A stretch of 64,000 nt of DNA, from NCBI GenBank assembly GCA_020744425.1, contig JAGMUV010000002.1, positions 310,001 to 374,000 on the forward strand. The letters are read 5' to 3'. Numbering within the stretch: the stretch's first letter is position 1; every line of letters starts with the position of its first letter. This document shows positions 43,757-55,604 of this stretch, in pieces. This DNA is from Dactylonectria macrodidyma (Eukaryota > Ascomycota > Sordariomycetes > Hypocreales > Nectriaceae). A program made the position numbers and the translations under genes. The notes below the pieces were generated by a model. The model was not told the DNA's origin. It ran no database searches and saw only the letters and a program-made list of their open reading frames with translations.

Positions 43757-45987
43757 CTAAATAGCCTCATGACTTGATGTCTCTCCCATATCCATCTCAC
43801 CGACGAGATGAGAATCATAAATCCAAGATGCACCCCAAATATCAGCAATATCCATTCTCATCGGTTCGTTTAGGTTGATTGTTTCCATGTTAGGACTTGG
43901 TGGGATGAGGTCTAAAAGTAAAATAGTCAGCGGAATGGTGGCCGGCAGAGTCATCAAATCAAGGACTCACTCATAATTTTAGACAGAATCTGAATGGCGC
44001 GGCCGGCAATCGGCTCGATCATGGCCATCTGTTCTAATACATCCCTTGACTGCTCGATTTGCACACGCCATGCCAGCGCCGAGGAATGATACGGGTCGTA
44101 GGTGAGACACGTCACTGGCACAAAAACGGCAGTGACTAGCCAGTAGGTTGCGTACCAGGCAAGGGATCCCGGGAAGCTGGTCTGGGTAGAGTAAAAGGCA
44201 TTTATGGACTGACTACATTCTGCTGCGGCCGATGTGCAGCGACCGACGGCAGTGTCTGCATCGATGTCCAGAGGTTGGCGATGCTGCAACACGTTGAGGA
44301 GAAAAGGCCGGTTGATGACGATACGAAGATGCTGAGACCTCCAGAGGAGTACCATTCGAGGAATATCGAACCAGGAGCAGTCGGGATCGGGCATGTGTTT
44401 GAAGTACGACGGTAGTGACTCTCGCCACGCCAGTATTCGATCGTCGAGGATCACCATGTCGGATTCCTTGGGCAAGCGTCGTTCGAGCAGCTTCGTGTTT
44501 GCCTCGTTGCTAATCTCGGCAAGCTTGCACTGCCAGATGAGCGAAGATGTAACTGTTGGACGGTCCTGCGAGCTGTCCAAAACATCAGCATCCACCGCGA
44601 GGTCTACATCATCCAAGTTTCGAGGCGTCTTGATGTTTCCCCCAAACAGCTGCATCGAAGACCGTCCAAACGTCAAGCGCGCGCCTGAGTCAAAGATGAA
44701 GAGCGTCCACCAGACACGACGCCTCAACTCCATGGCAAAGGGACTGATAGACGCCTCGGAGAACTCGCGATGCAGACCTAGGCCCAAACCCATGTTCAGA
44801 GCAATACCCAGGAATACGAAGCCGCTGTTGGGCTTGTTGCGCTTCTGTAGATAGTTGGCCATGAGCGCAAACGCTTGCACAAGGTGAAGTGATCCGCGCT
44901 GCAGCAGGTCCATGGACAGAGCGGCGCGCGCCTGGCCGTAGAAGTAGGCATCGGAGGCGTTGGAGCTTTCGGGACCGGCAAAGGCGCCTACTGCCAAGAC
45001 CATGTTATAGAGGACGGGCCAAGATCCATCCTTTGGCTTCGAGATGGCACCTGTGTCAGGGCCAGTTAGCAGCAAGTTGCATCAAGAGAAGAGACGGTGA
45101 CCTTGCCCATGCATTCTGCTCGGAAAATGCCTTCATGAAGCAGCGGGTAGGCTTTATGATAGTACTCAAAGTACCAGTCCAAGCAGCGTTTCTGAAGTGC
45201 AGGTGGCACATAACGTGCCTGCGAATCGCCGCTAAGGCTGATGGCTTCCGGGGACGCCTCATAGCTGTAGTTTGACTCGTCATCATTCAGGTAGTTACCA
45301 ACAGATTGCAGATATCGGAGTAACGAGCTTCCGGATTGCGGTCCCATATAGCCAGACGCCCTGGAGCGGACAGACAGGGAACCTATGCCGTCGGTGATGG
45401 CGCCGAGATCCAGAGTCTCATCCCATTCTAGCGCTTCCATAGTGTCAAATTCAAGGTCCGCGGGAGAAGGGATTCGAGGGGCCTGGTTTTGTGACGCCGT
45501 CACCTGTACATCCTCCCCGTTGGTAAGAGGAACGGCCGCTGATGAGGAGGTGGACAAGGCCGGTGTGTGATCTTCATTCTCAACGGCATATATTGCCTGA
45601 TCCAAGTCGACATCTGGAATAAACTGTCTCCACGCAGCTTCAATAGCCTGCATGCGCTTCTCGCACTCGTGGAGCCTCCTAAATTGCCAACATAAGTATT
45701 CCCACAGGACAGGGCCAACAAGGTCAATTGTCAGAGAGTAAAAGGCTCTCTCACCTCTCCAAAAAGGCTAGCCTGCCATGCGTTGTCGAGTAGGTGCAGT
45801 TCAATTGGTTTCGATAACAATGCTGACAAGGGTTGATTCCAGAGCACCTCACTTTTCGTCGTTTGCAAGCATCACAAGCTTTGTGCGAACGTGTTTCTCG
45901 GGGTTTGTACTGGACGGGTTCGAATGGCCGAGCGGTGGCTGAAGTGGCCGAAGTAGCCGAAGTAGGTTCAGTTGAGTTTGATGCCAT
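43757..45987 (-). CDS. Zn2Cys6 transcription factor
   Basis: Start MASNSTEPTS at 45987, with a short SAT triplet repeat (SATSATSAT), then the zinc cluster C38-x2-C41-x6-C48-x5-C54-x2-C57-x6-C64 (CDACKRRKVRC...CQHC). The fungal-specific domain follows (YFEYYHKAYPLLHEGIF, LRRRVWWTLFIFDSGARLTFGR). Exons 45987-45755, 45678-45107, 45050-43971 and 43911-43757 give 679 residues. The second intron is best read as a GC-AG intron (G/GCAAGG...CACAG), restoring ECMGAISKPKDGSWP; a GT donor four bases on with a CGAAG acceptor also keeps frame. It lies between the sugar transporter and two dehydrogenase genes, so it may regulate them; inferred from position. Confidence 0.88.
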
Positions 45988-46229
45988 GATTCCCAATCGT
46001 AACAACTTTTGTTCAATATTAGGCGAGCGTTGATTGAGATGGTTGAAAGATGAGGAGACTGGATGTGTGGCACAGGTGAGGGGTGGAGACGGAGACTGCA
46101 GAAGAATGACTGGGCGTTGACCTTGACCATGTGAGCCCCCAGTGGCGATCTAAAATATGTACACTATCAGACCTAGCTCTAGGCCCTCGACTCCCTCCTT
46201 TATCCATAATCCCGCTCAGCAATCTAAAC

Positions 46230-47059
46230 CTATGTATATAGCATACCTCCATTGGCACAAATAGTGTCACCGGTGATCCAACGTGCCCGTTCTTCACACA
46301 GAAAAACCACAATATCAGCAACATCAGCCTCAGTACCACATCGAGGCGCCGCTGGAACCTTCTTATTCTCCGCCTCCATACGAGCCAAGTGCACCGGTCC
46401 AGCGGCTCGATACATATCTGTATCAACTGGGCCTGGATTGACCGAGTTGACCGTGACGCCATACTTGTGGCCGAGCTCCGTTGCCCAGACTCTCGTGAAA
46501 CCTTCGACGGCGGCTTTGGAGGCAGCGTATACTGTTTGCGTAGAGTAGCCGCCGCGGGCGGATATAGATGACAGGTTGACGATACGTCCGCCTCGGTTGA
46601 GATATGGGAGGATGGCTTGAGTCATGAAGATGACGGATTTGACGTTGACAGCCATGATGCGCTCGTATTCTTCCGACGTGATATCCTCGAGGGGAGCGTT
46701 GCCTCCAAGACCGGCATTGTTGACGAGAATGTCAATCTTCTCCGTCTGCAATCCCTTCAGCGTTGCTTCGATGAGCTCCGAAGGCGCCGTAGCGGCAGCC
46801 ATATCGACCCGAACACATGTTGCTCGAACTCCCAAAGCCTCCAACTCTTTGACTAAGGCTATAGCAATAGGCTCCGAAGACGGAGACACATAGCTGAAGG
46901 CGACCTAGTTTGATCCAATGTTAGCATATTGATACTGGCGAACGTCTCTAGGGTAGGCTGTCCCACATTCGCCCCTTGCTTGGCGAGCGCTCGAAGAATA
47001 CCTGAACCAATCCCACGAGCCGCCCCCGTTACTACGGCAACTTTGCCACTGAGAGACAT
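46230..47059 (-). CDS. Short-chain dehydrogenase/reductase
   Basis: Exons 47059-46967 and 46904-46230 give 255 residues, the classical SDR length. VAVVTGAARGIGSGI is the TGxxxGxG cofactor loop. ILVNNAGLGG is the NNAG motif. IVNLSSIS gives the catalytic Ser and VYAASKAAVEGFT the YxxxK pair. VNPGPVDTDM follows. It reduces a carbonyl or oxidises an alcohol with NAD(P)(H). In the context of a polyol dehydrogenase and sugar transporter it could act as an L-xylulose-reductase-like step, but the sequence alone does not show substrate. It is divergent from the polyol dehydrogenase across a 566-bp shared promoter. Confidence 0.9.
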
Positions 47060-47625
47060 GGAAGGCCGGTTTGATCTCGCCACCAGGTGTGTAAAGAGCA
47101 AATAAATCGAATTTTAGAGGGCAATATGAAGATATGCTAGGGGAATAACACAGCCAGCTGCGAAATGCAGACCTTAAGTACGTAGTCAACTTAACCACAC
47201 GGGTTCACAGAACCGAGTCCTCACACCAAGCCGATGTATCTCGAATCGGGTCCCCACAGCTCGGCCTCGATTCGAGCTTCTCGGGTCATTCCCAACCGGA
47301 AGCCAACCTGAACGGATCTAGCTAGGCGGGAAAACCCCCGAACATGGGGCTTCTAGATGATTGTGGGCCGCGGAGGTTTGACCGAGCATCAGGACCAATA
47401 CCATCCGTTTCTCATCTTTTGCAGTGAGTGGTGGGCTTGGGAGTTATGTTCCACTTCGAGATCTGAATCGGCGCATGATAACGACTTCTTCATGGCTCTA
47501 CAGGTATAAATGAGTCTTCCCAGGAGGGTGGTCTGTTGAAGTTGTCAACAGCCACGCCACCCAAGCAAGGACAGTACTGCCATTACAACCTTGCTTCTTC
47601 TTATTCATTTCAACATTCCGGCACC
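47060..47625. promoter_or_regulatory. Divergent promoter of SDR and polyol dehydrogenase
   Basis: 566 bp between two divergent starts. A CreA-like GTGGGG (as GTCCCCACAG) lies near 47250. No GGCTAA (Xlr1/Xyr1-type) site was seen. Confidence 0.45.
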
Positions 47626-48808
47626 ATGGGCTCGCTCGGCAAGTCTCCAGCTATGGCTGATCAGAACCCAGTCGATGTTCTCACTCGAAAGACGGAGAAT
47701 CTCGGCGTATATACCAATCCCGACCATGAGCTCTATCTCCGTCGAGGCCCAGTCCCTACACCAAGCAAAGGCCAGTGTCTAGTCCATGTGCGAGCCACCG
47801 GCATCTGCGGCTCCGACATTCACTTCTGGAAAGCCGGCCACATCGGCCCGGATATGGTCGTCCGCAGCGAAAACGGACTCGGCCATGAAAGTGCTGGCGT
47901 TGTCATCGCTGTCGGAGCAGACGTCACCCGCTTCAAGCCCGGTGACAGGGTGGCCATCGAGTGCGGCATCCCGTGCATGAAGGCGACTTGCTACTCCTGT
48001 CGGACGGGGCAGTACAATGCGTGTCCCGACGTTGTCTTCTTCTCGACGCCGCCTCACCACGGTACGCTGGCGCGTTACCACTTGCATCCTGAAGAGTGGC
48101 TGCACAAACTACCGGACGAGCTCACCTTTGAAGATGGTTCTCTTCTCGAGCCGCTGTCAGTCGCTCTAGCTGGAATCGAGCGCTCCGGCGTGCGGCTAGG
48201 AGACCCGGTCGTAATCTGTGGCGCTGGACCCATCGGCATCACGACGCTACTGGCCGCAAACGCTGCCGGAGCGAATCCCATTGTCATTACAGATATCAAC
48301 GAGAACAGACTGCAGATCGCAAAGAAACTCATCCCAAGGGTAAAAACCGTCCAGATCCTGCCGGGACAGAAGCCAACCGAAGCTGCTGAGCGAATCAAGG
48401 CTGCACTCGGACAAGAAGCTAAGCTTGTCCTCGAGTGTACCGGCGTCGAGTCCAGTGTGGTGTCAGGAATCTACGTAAGTAACACCCTCTGCTACGGTTC
48501 CTCGACAATCAGTGACTAATGATGGATAACAGAGCTGTCGCTTCGGAGGAATGGTCTTCGTCATCGGATGCGGCAAGGACTTCCAAACCGTGCCGTTCAT
48601 GTACATGTCAGGAAAGGAGATTGATCTGCGTTTCCAATACCGTTATCACGACACGTACCCTCGCGCCATCGGTCTTCTCGCGGCCGGGATGATCGACATG
48701 AAGCCCCTCGTCACACATCGATATACTCTCGAGGAGGGCGAGCAGGCATTCAAAACGGCCTCGGACCCCTCTGCGATGGCCTTGAAGGTTCAGATCTTGG
48801 ATGATTGA
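47626..48808 (+). CDS. Zinc polyol dehydrogenase, L-arabinitol 4-dehydrogenase-like
   Basis: Exons 47626-48474 and 48533-48808 give 374 residues, typical for medium-chain polyol dehydrogenases. Catalytic zinc: GICGSDIHFWKAGHIGP and GLGHESAGVV. The structural zinc region is Cys-rich (CGIPCMKATCYSCRTGQYNAC). The nucleotide site is VVICGAGPIGI followed by VITDINENRL, where the acidic Asp favours NAD+. DVVFFSTPPHHGTLARYHLH resembles the L-arabinitol 4-dehydrogenase branch; sorbitol or xylitol dehydrogenase is the alternative. The start at 47626 has context caccATGGG; an upstream in-frame extension starts with TTG and is not used. With the transporter, regulator and SDR it forms a likely pentose or polyol group. 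Confidence 0.9.
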
Positions 48809-50931
48809 AAATGATGCACAAATGGAGGAGCCTGGTTGGTACAGGAAGTATTTGGCTTCGGCGGTGTCAAGAAATGAAACAGCATTTATGGCCATGGGTT
48901 TCACCAGCTATCTCTGGGGGGGGGGGGTTACATGATAGACATTTATGGTACAAAATTACAGCATCACCCTCGGTTCGAGCAAGAATCGAATGTCGTCGCA
49001 ACTCGAGCGTATGGCGTATACGTTCTTTACGAATATTGCCTGGGATTCGTATTCAATGTTGATAGGAGCCATCCATTGGTGAACTGTCTTGGGAATATGT
49101 TTGTTGATCTGAATCTTTAGCGAGTCCCACTGTATTTATTCGCCGGTTCAGTGATGATGCACTCCACTGAGGGGAGGGGCCCTGGTCTATACCGGTCCCA
49201 GTTATCGCTGTTTTTGTGGCGAACGCCCCTTCAATGACCGTCTCTGGTTTCGTGCCTAGTGCTGTGATAGCCACTTTAATGTAGAAATTGATGTGCATTT
49301 AATTAGGCCTCCATGGAAGATCTGGAGCATATCCTCCGTCACTATAGTAGTATTTCACGTGTCCGTCCAATTGCGGCGTCTTTTGCCGTGTTACGCGTTC
49401 AATCCTCGTCATACAATTCATTCCATGCATTGTGTTTCATTTGTCTAGCTTGCTTTCTCCGTTTTGACAGCAAGGTTCAAGCGCCATCCTCAAGCGCCAT
49501 CCTACATGATTGACGCCTACCTCGGCATCGAATTCGCCCCCGCAAGGGGAACGCACATATCACAAGGCCTAGAATTCTTAGCTAAAAAAACTAGGCTCTG
49601 TGGCTTTCTCTAGGGGTTTTGAAACTAGCCAGGACGTTTTTATGGGATTGGTTGAGGAGTGCCCGAGAGAACGCCCCTTAGCTTACTTGAGTCAGGTCAT
49701 ACCTTACCTCACAGCCACGTACTTCAGCTGAGGCAGGTTTTGCCATACCAAGAAGTGGCTTGTAAAGGCTTGCCCAATTCACGTAATAAGAGCCTCGGGT
49801 AATAAAAAACGAGGTGTGTGAGCTAGGCACTCTAGCACTACATCACCTGACCAAGGTCAATCTCTGACAAGTGTGTAGGGCATCGCTAAGTGGTCGAGCC
49901 ACTTGAAATGACGGGACACTTGGAAAGTGGAGATTTGTGTCAACCCGGATCACGTACCGGACACTAAGGTACCGGCCCCTTGGACTGCGGAGTAATTCGA
50001 CGCTTCTTCGCGTGGCAGACCTCGGCTGTTGAACCTGGTCAAACCCACGAGGCCTGAGAGGAGATGGAGCCCAAAGGGCAAGTAGGGCCGATGGTGGAAA
50101 CTAGAAATGCGTTAGACGACGCCTTGAGGGCGGGTATATTGCAGAACCAGGCAATGGTCCCCGGAGGTCAAAGCGTGAACCAGTTGTCAGGGCAAGCCAA
50201 GCAAGTCCAAGCTTGACAGATTGCTGAGACAATCCGGAAAACTCATCCGAATCCAGGGGATTGCCGTTGATCATTCTCCTCCCCCCGTGCAGATCATCTG
50301 CAACTCGCCCAGCAGGGATCTCATCAGCAACTGTCCGATGCATGCCCCCTCCCTTGACTAATAACCCACGTTTTTATATCCCATCTGTCTTGGCTCCCTG
50401 ACTCTTGAGCTCGCTACATCGGGCGTTACAGCAGTCCAACCCGACCACTGGTTCGCACTAGACCTGTCAGTGTCCAGAAACGCCATGACACCACCTTTTC
50501 CTCCTGCTAGTTCCGTCTCATCGAAGCTCCGAGGCTCCACACGCACACGCAAACGAGGGGATGTTCGAGTCAAAGCGCCAGTGTCCAGTGGCGAGAAATG
50601 CCACTCTGAACAAGTTTTGCATCTTCCATAGTAGGTAATCCATAGTCTAGTAGTTTTGAGTAGGACTACCGCCTATTCGTGCCTACGCCAGTCAGTCTTG
50701 GACCCGCCCCGTTGACTCCTTCCCCGATGTTCCGTCTTCCGTGGCATTTGTGGCGAAGGGTCGTCGCACTACTGACTATGATCTGTTCCCATCTCAGGGG
50801 CTTTATAATGCCCAACACCCTTCACTGGGCATCCACTCCGCTCCCTCTGTTCGGCTCTCGTCTTCTTCAAGTATTGATTCTGAATGCAAAGTTGAACATC
50901 ATTATCCCGCGAGGCAAACATCTCACTCGTC
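48809..50931. other. Long intergenic region
   Basis: About 2.1 kb without a supported gene. It holds a G12 run at about 48916-48927 and a short duplication CAAGCGCCATCCT (49478-49503). The stretch 50650-50931 is presumably the promoter and leader of the next gene. Confidence 0.4.
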
Positions 50932-52223
50932 ATGGCGTCCACCGTCGACATCAAGGTCGCTTCGCTGGCCGCCGGCTTCACCCTCGGCTTTGGACTGTTG
51001 ACGTGCTGGGAGGCCATCAAGCAGACGCGACGCAACCGAAACCCGCTACGAAGTGCCTACATCTACATGCTGTGGGGTGAGATTGCTGCCAACCTCGCCA
51101 TCGCCATCATCGGTTGGCTCTTTTTGGACGGCATCCTATCCTCGACGTGAGTTTTCCATGCTGCTACCTCTCTGTAGTTTGCGTCTTATTGACATTAACA
51201 GCGTCCCGGTCCTCTTTTTTATCCTGTTCCTCTGGGTCTTTGAGGTGCAGTTGCTCATGCAAATCATCGTCAACCGAATCGCCATCATTGCCGAGCATCA
51301 AAGCACCATCTTCAAACTCAAATGGGGCACGGCATTCATCATTACTTGCATCAACATTGCCGTCTTTTGCATCTGGATCCCTGCGCATACCGTGCCACCC
51401 GCAAGCGCCCTGTGAGTAAACCCCACCGACGCTAGCTTGCATCATCATGGACTAACTGTCTAAAGCATTGTCGAAGTCAACAAGTACTGGGATCGAATGT
51501 CCAAAGTACTCATCCTCCTCGTCGATGCAGGGCTGAACTGGTATTTCCTGCATACCGTCAAGAAGCGCCTTATCGAGCAGCATCAACTCAAGAAGTATGA
51601 GCCGCTAGTTGGCTTTAATGCAAAGCTCATGATTGTCTCCATCGGCATGGATGTACGCAGCCCAATATGCATCCAACAACATCACAAATCTCTCTGCTAA
51701 CTCTCACCACTAGGCCATGCTCATCGGTTTGATGTCGCTGCCAAACCAAATCGTCTACATCCAGTTCCACCCTGTCGCCTACATGGTCAAGCTCAACATT
51801 GAAATGTCCATGGCCCAGCTCATCACTCGCTTGGCTCGAGGCCACGCCGACGACGACTACCCGTCCATGTCCAACTCGAACAACCACACGGGTGGACATA
51901 TCAGCAGCCACAACAACACCAACAACGCCCCTTGGGCCCAGGGAAACGCGATCCAGCTGACGCACAGGTCCAAGGTAGTAGCTGGCGACTCGGATGAGGA
52001 CCTCTCCAACACGCTCAACGCCCTTGGAGCCGGAGCGGGCATCCACAGAAAGACGGAAGTCGAGGTCAAGGTCGAAGAAGATCTCAAGAATTATAGGAAG
52101 AGGAAGGATAGCGCCAGGAACAGAGGGGCTCATGAGGTCGACGATGAGTATCCGTTGACATCGGATACCGGGCATCCCCAGCAGAGTCGAGGTTCCCCAT
52201 CGATTAGTAGGGAATCCGTCTGA
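50932..52223 (+). CDS. Multi-pass integral membrane protein of unknown function
   Basis: Four exons (50932-51146, 51202-51411, 51466-51652, 51714-52223) give 373 residues. The first 250 residues contain about seven hydrophobic segments (VASLAAGFTLGFGLLTCW, IAANLAIAIIGWLFLDGIL, VLFFILFLWVFEVQLLM, TAFIITCINIAVFCIWIP, VLILLVDAGLNWYFLH, KLMIVSIGMDAMLIGLMS and a weaker last one). A roughly 140-residue hydrophilic tail, rich in Asn, Asp and charged residues, follows. The layout resembles seven-helix fungal membrane proteins with a cytosolic tail; no named family is recognised. Receptor-like function is possible but unproven. Introns are all GT-AG and in frame. Confidence 0.8.
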
Positions 52224-52744
52224 GGATGAGTTGTAATCATGATCCATATCAGTACTCTTCACACAATAATAATTTAATATGGTCTCAAAGAGACCAAACT
52301 AATGACTTATGCCAGAACATGGTTCCCCATCAAATTTGCACATGAATAGAAGTACTCTAGCGACAAAGACTACCCACTGTTCTGAAATTACCAGACACGT
52401 GTAAAGGTAGTTCAATTTGGATCTAAACAGGCAATTATTAAGCAAAACCGGTAGTAACACGTGTTATTACCCCAAAAATACTAATACAGCGATGCCCCTC
52501 CCTCTGCCCTCAAGACCAAGCATCATCTTTTCTCAGGAGTCGCGATGATCTTGTGATCACCGCTCTCTTCCAGCTCTCCTTTGTGGTGCCAGAATAAGCC
52601 TAAGCTTGTAGAATAGTTCACATCTAATGATCCTTATCAGTTCAAGTCAAGGTCCAACTCTCTCAACCACGCAGTTGAGCATCCATGCCCCTTGTCCCGA
52701 TCTTCCCGGCATCGATAGACTCGGCGCAACAAATGCAGCGACAC
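52224..52744. other. Convergent 3' intergenic
   Basis: 521 bp between convergent 3' ends. Nothing recognised. Confidence 0.4.
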
Positions 52745-54309
52745 CTAAAGATGGTACTTGAAGTCCAACTCCCAGTCTCCCGTCTTTACCTTTCTGTTGT
52801 CGTCCATCTCTCCAGCCTCAATCTTTCTCTTCTTCTCGTTGCACCATCGGATATACAGCCACTTGACAGCAACCAAGACTTGAGCGAGACCGAGCGCTCC
52901 GACTGAGAAGCTGTTGCCGAGGGTGTAAGGAGCCGTCCTGTAGATCTGGCCTGCAACGATACCAGCACTGTTTCCGATGCTCAGCTGAACACCAATGGCC
53001 GTGGCACGCCTGTAGTGGGGAGCAATGTTGACGTTGAGCCAAGTCAGATTAAGACCAGGGCCGTTGTAAACAGAGACAGCGCAGAGGAACGTGCCAAAGA
53101 ACTTGACAGGGTTGCTTGTAGGAGCGAGCATAAGGATGTAGCCTATGATGCCGGGAATATTGGCCAAGAGGATGAAGGGTCCGCGGACACACATGCGATC
53201 GGAAATAAAGGCAACGCAGAGGAAGCAGATGCCACCAAAAATGTAAACAGGAATGCTCAAGTACTGAGCCTCGAGCTTGGTAAAGCCCATGCTGACGATG
53301 ATGGAGGGGAGGAATGTGCTGAATCCGTAAAGGAGAATATCCTGGCAGAACTGAATGAGGCCACTGTGTGAAAAGAGTTAGTACTAAGACGTCTTTTCCA
53401 GTTGAACTAGCTTGAGAAGCGTGAAACTGACCTGAGATAGAGCTTGGGGTCCTTCAATGCAATCCTGATTTCCTCCCAGCTAAACTCTTCGCTGCCCATG
53501 TAGCGAGCACGCTGCCTTGCGCGCACTTTCATCATTTCCTTCTCTTCGCTAGTGAGGAAATAGGCGTTGGAAGGGTCATTTGGCAGGCCCCACCAGATGA
53601 CAGGCGCAACGATGATGCTGAAGATGCCCTCGATGATGTAGACCCATCGCCAGCCGGCATAACCAGCGACTCCGTCCATCTTGAGAATAGCGTAGGCCAA
53701 GAGACCGCCAAAGGCACCGGCAATAGCTGTGCACACGAACAAGTATGACACTCTCTTGGCCTGCTCGTCTCGCTTATACACCATGGTCAAGTACAGGTTG
53801 AGCGCAGGAAACAGACCAGCCTCGCAAGCTCCGAGGACGAGACGGGCCGCGTACAGGCCACCGATGTTCTGGATGAAGCCGGAGAAGATTGTGGCGATGG
53901 ACCAGACAATGCAGAGACCGGTGAGCATGATGCGAGGAGTCATCCACTTCATCATGATAGTCCACGGGGGCTCAAAGGCGACGTAGGTGGCATAGAAGAT
54001 GGATACCGCCGTCGAGAACTCCTGCGGCGACGCGCCAATGTCCTCGGGCATTCCGGCCACCTTGACATTGCCGATGTTGGTTCGGTCGAGGAAGCAGGTG
54101 AGGTAAACGAGCATGATGACGGGCACGAAGTAGGCGTCGAGCTTGAGGAGGAGCTTCTTTTCAGCCACGGGGTCGAGGGATTCGGACGAGGAGGTCTGGG
54201 CCTCATCGTTAAAGTCGATAGGGCCGATGTCTTCTTTGCCCGAGCCCGCAGAACTCTTTTCCTGGAAAGAGCCGGACGTTTCGACGGCGGATGAGATAGA
54301 TGCCGCCAT
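52745..54309 (-). CDS. MFS transporter, allantoate permease (ACS) family
   Basis: Exons 54309-53432 and 53363-52745 give 498 residues. Anion:cation symporter signatures are KLDAYFVPVIMLVYLTCFLDRTNIGNVKVAGM (read as TM1 with the DRTNIGN motif), GLYAARLVLGACEAGLFPAL in TM4, YKRDEQAKRVSYLFV, GWRWVYIIEGIFSI, the LPNDPSNAYFLTSEEK central loop, and NIAPHYRRATAIGVQLSIGNSAGI in the second half. Relatives carry allantoate, ureidosuccinate, nicotinate, dipeptides or other organic anions. It lies next to a regulator and 5-oxoprolinase, so pyroglutamate is an attractive substrate (inference). A TATA-like TTTTATAAAG lies about 120 bp upstream. Confidence 0.9.
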
Positions 54310-55604
54310 GATGAGGATGAGATGAGATCTTGATGTTTTGGGTCAACTCAGCTGTTGAGGAGTTGGGTTGAACCGACTTAAGTGCTCGATCGGATGGGGA
54401 CTGCAGCAGTCAAGAGCGTTGCAGTCTTTATAAAAGAGATCAGATGCGATCAATGACGATGAAGGTATAGATATCGAATCCTTCAAGCCTGTTGCCGTGC
54501 GCATGACAAGATCTTTATCTCTGAGCGATCGACTGTCGACGGAGGACCATGGCCGCCCCCCAGCTTGAGCCCAGGCGGCCGTCCGCGCTCAAGACAACCC
54601 CTAGCCATGCCTCAAGACTCACAGTTAGCACGCAGTTAGCACTCATCTAGAACTCGCAAGCACCAATAGCACACGAGGCTTGACTCGCACAGGGCAGCAT
54701 CGAGCCCGGCTTCACGCAACAAAGTTTGGGGTTTTGCGGGGTATGATCGGAGTCCATCACCGACCCCTACGCTGTTTGGCTGTTTAGTTGGGTGTGAACG
54801 GCTACGGCATGCCCCGCTTCTTGGGGTGATAAACTGCCCATGATAGACAAGGGCTCTTGAGTGCGCCCGAGTCCTGTTCAGAGATAGCGGAGACCCACAA
54901 CTGGACTAGATCGGGGGTCTTTCCCTTGCCTAGTTTTGGAGTAGACCAGGGATGTATCATGCTAGAGGAGTCTAGGCTTGGTCTGTAGGGGCTTCTACTG
55001 CTTCCATGTGCCGTCTGCGTGTGCCTGAGATACAAGCCCTGGCCATTCTGCCTTGGGATATGGTCCTGCGCCACCTCGCCTACAAACTTTAGCTATCAAC
55101 AAGGTCCATTATCAGCTTAGTTCAGCGCAGCTGAAGCTGAAGTTCAACCTCAAACACGTGGCTAGATGCAAGAAGAAAATCAAGATGACCTAGAGCAAAC
55201 TTGAAGACTCTGGAACTTTTGAGCAGGTATTCTAGCGTTGAGAGCAGGGGCAAATGGAATGATCATGATGACATGGATTTCCCCAACGATTGCGGGGCCA
55301 ACCCCAGACTTTTGAGAATTTATGTGTCAAGAGATCCTCAAGATCCGGGGCAATCTGCTTGAGGTCTGCGCAAATTAAGACATCATACGAGTCGATTGGA
55401 AGCCAACAGATGCACATTGAACGGCGTCGGGATTCCACTCCTAAGTTAAAGCGCTGTATTCGGACTATGCGGAGCGATTCACTACACTGACCTAATCTAC
55501 AGTGTTCCAACCCAGCAGGACAATTTTCAACACAAAAAAGGAATTCAATGTCTTACGTGGTCAAAACGTTGTCTAAGTGAAAAGATAAATCGCAAAAAAA
55601 GGTT
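54310..55604. other. Intergenic region
   Basis: About 1.3 kb between the transporter start and the regulator stop. A TATA-like element lies at about 54427-54436. No gene recognised in the rest. Confidence 0.4.
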
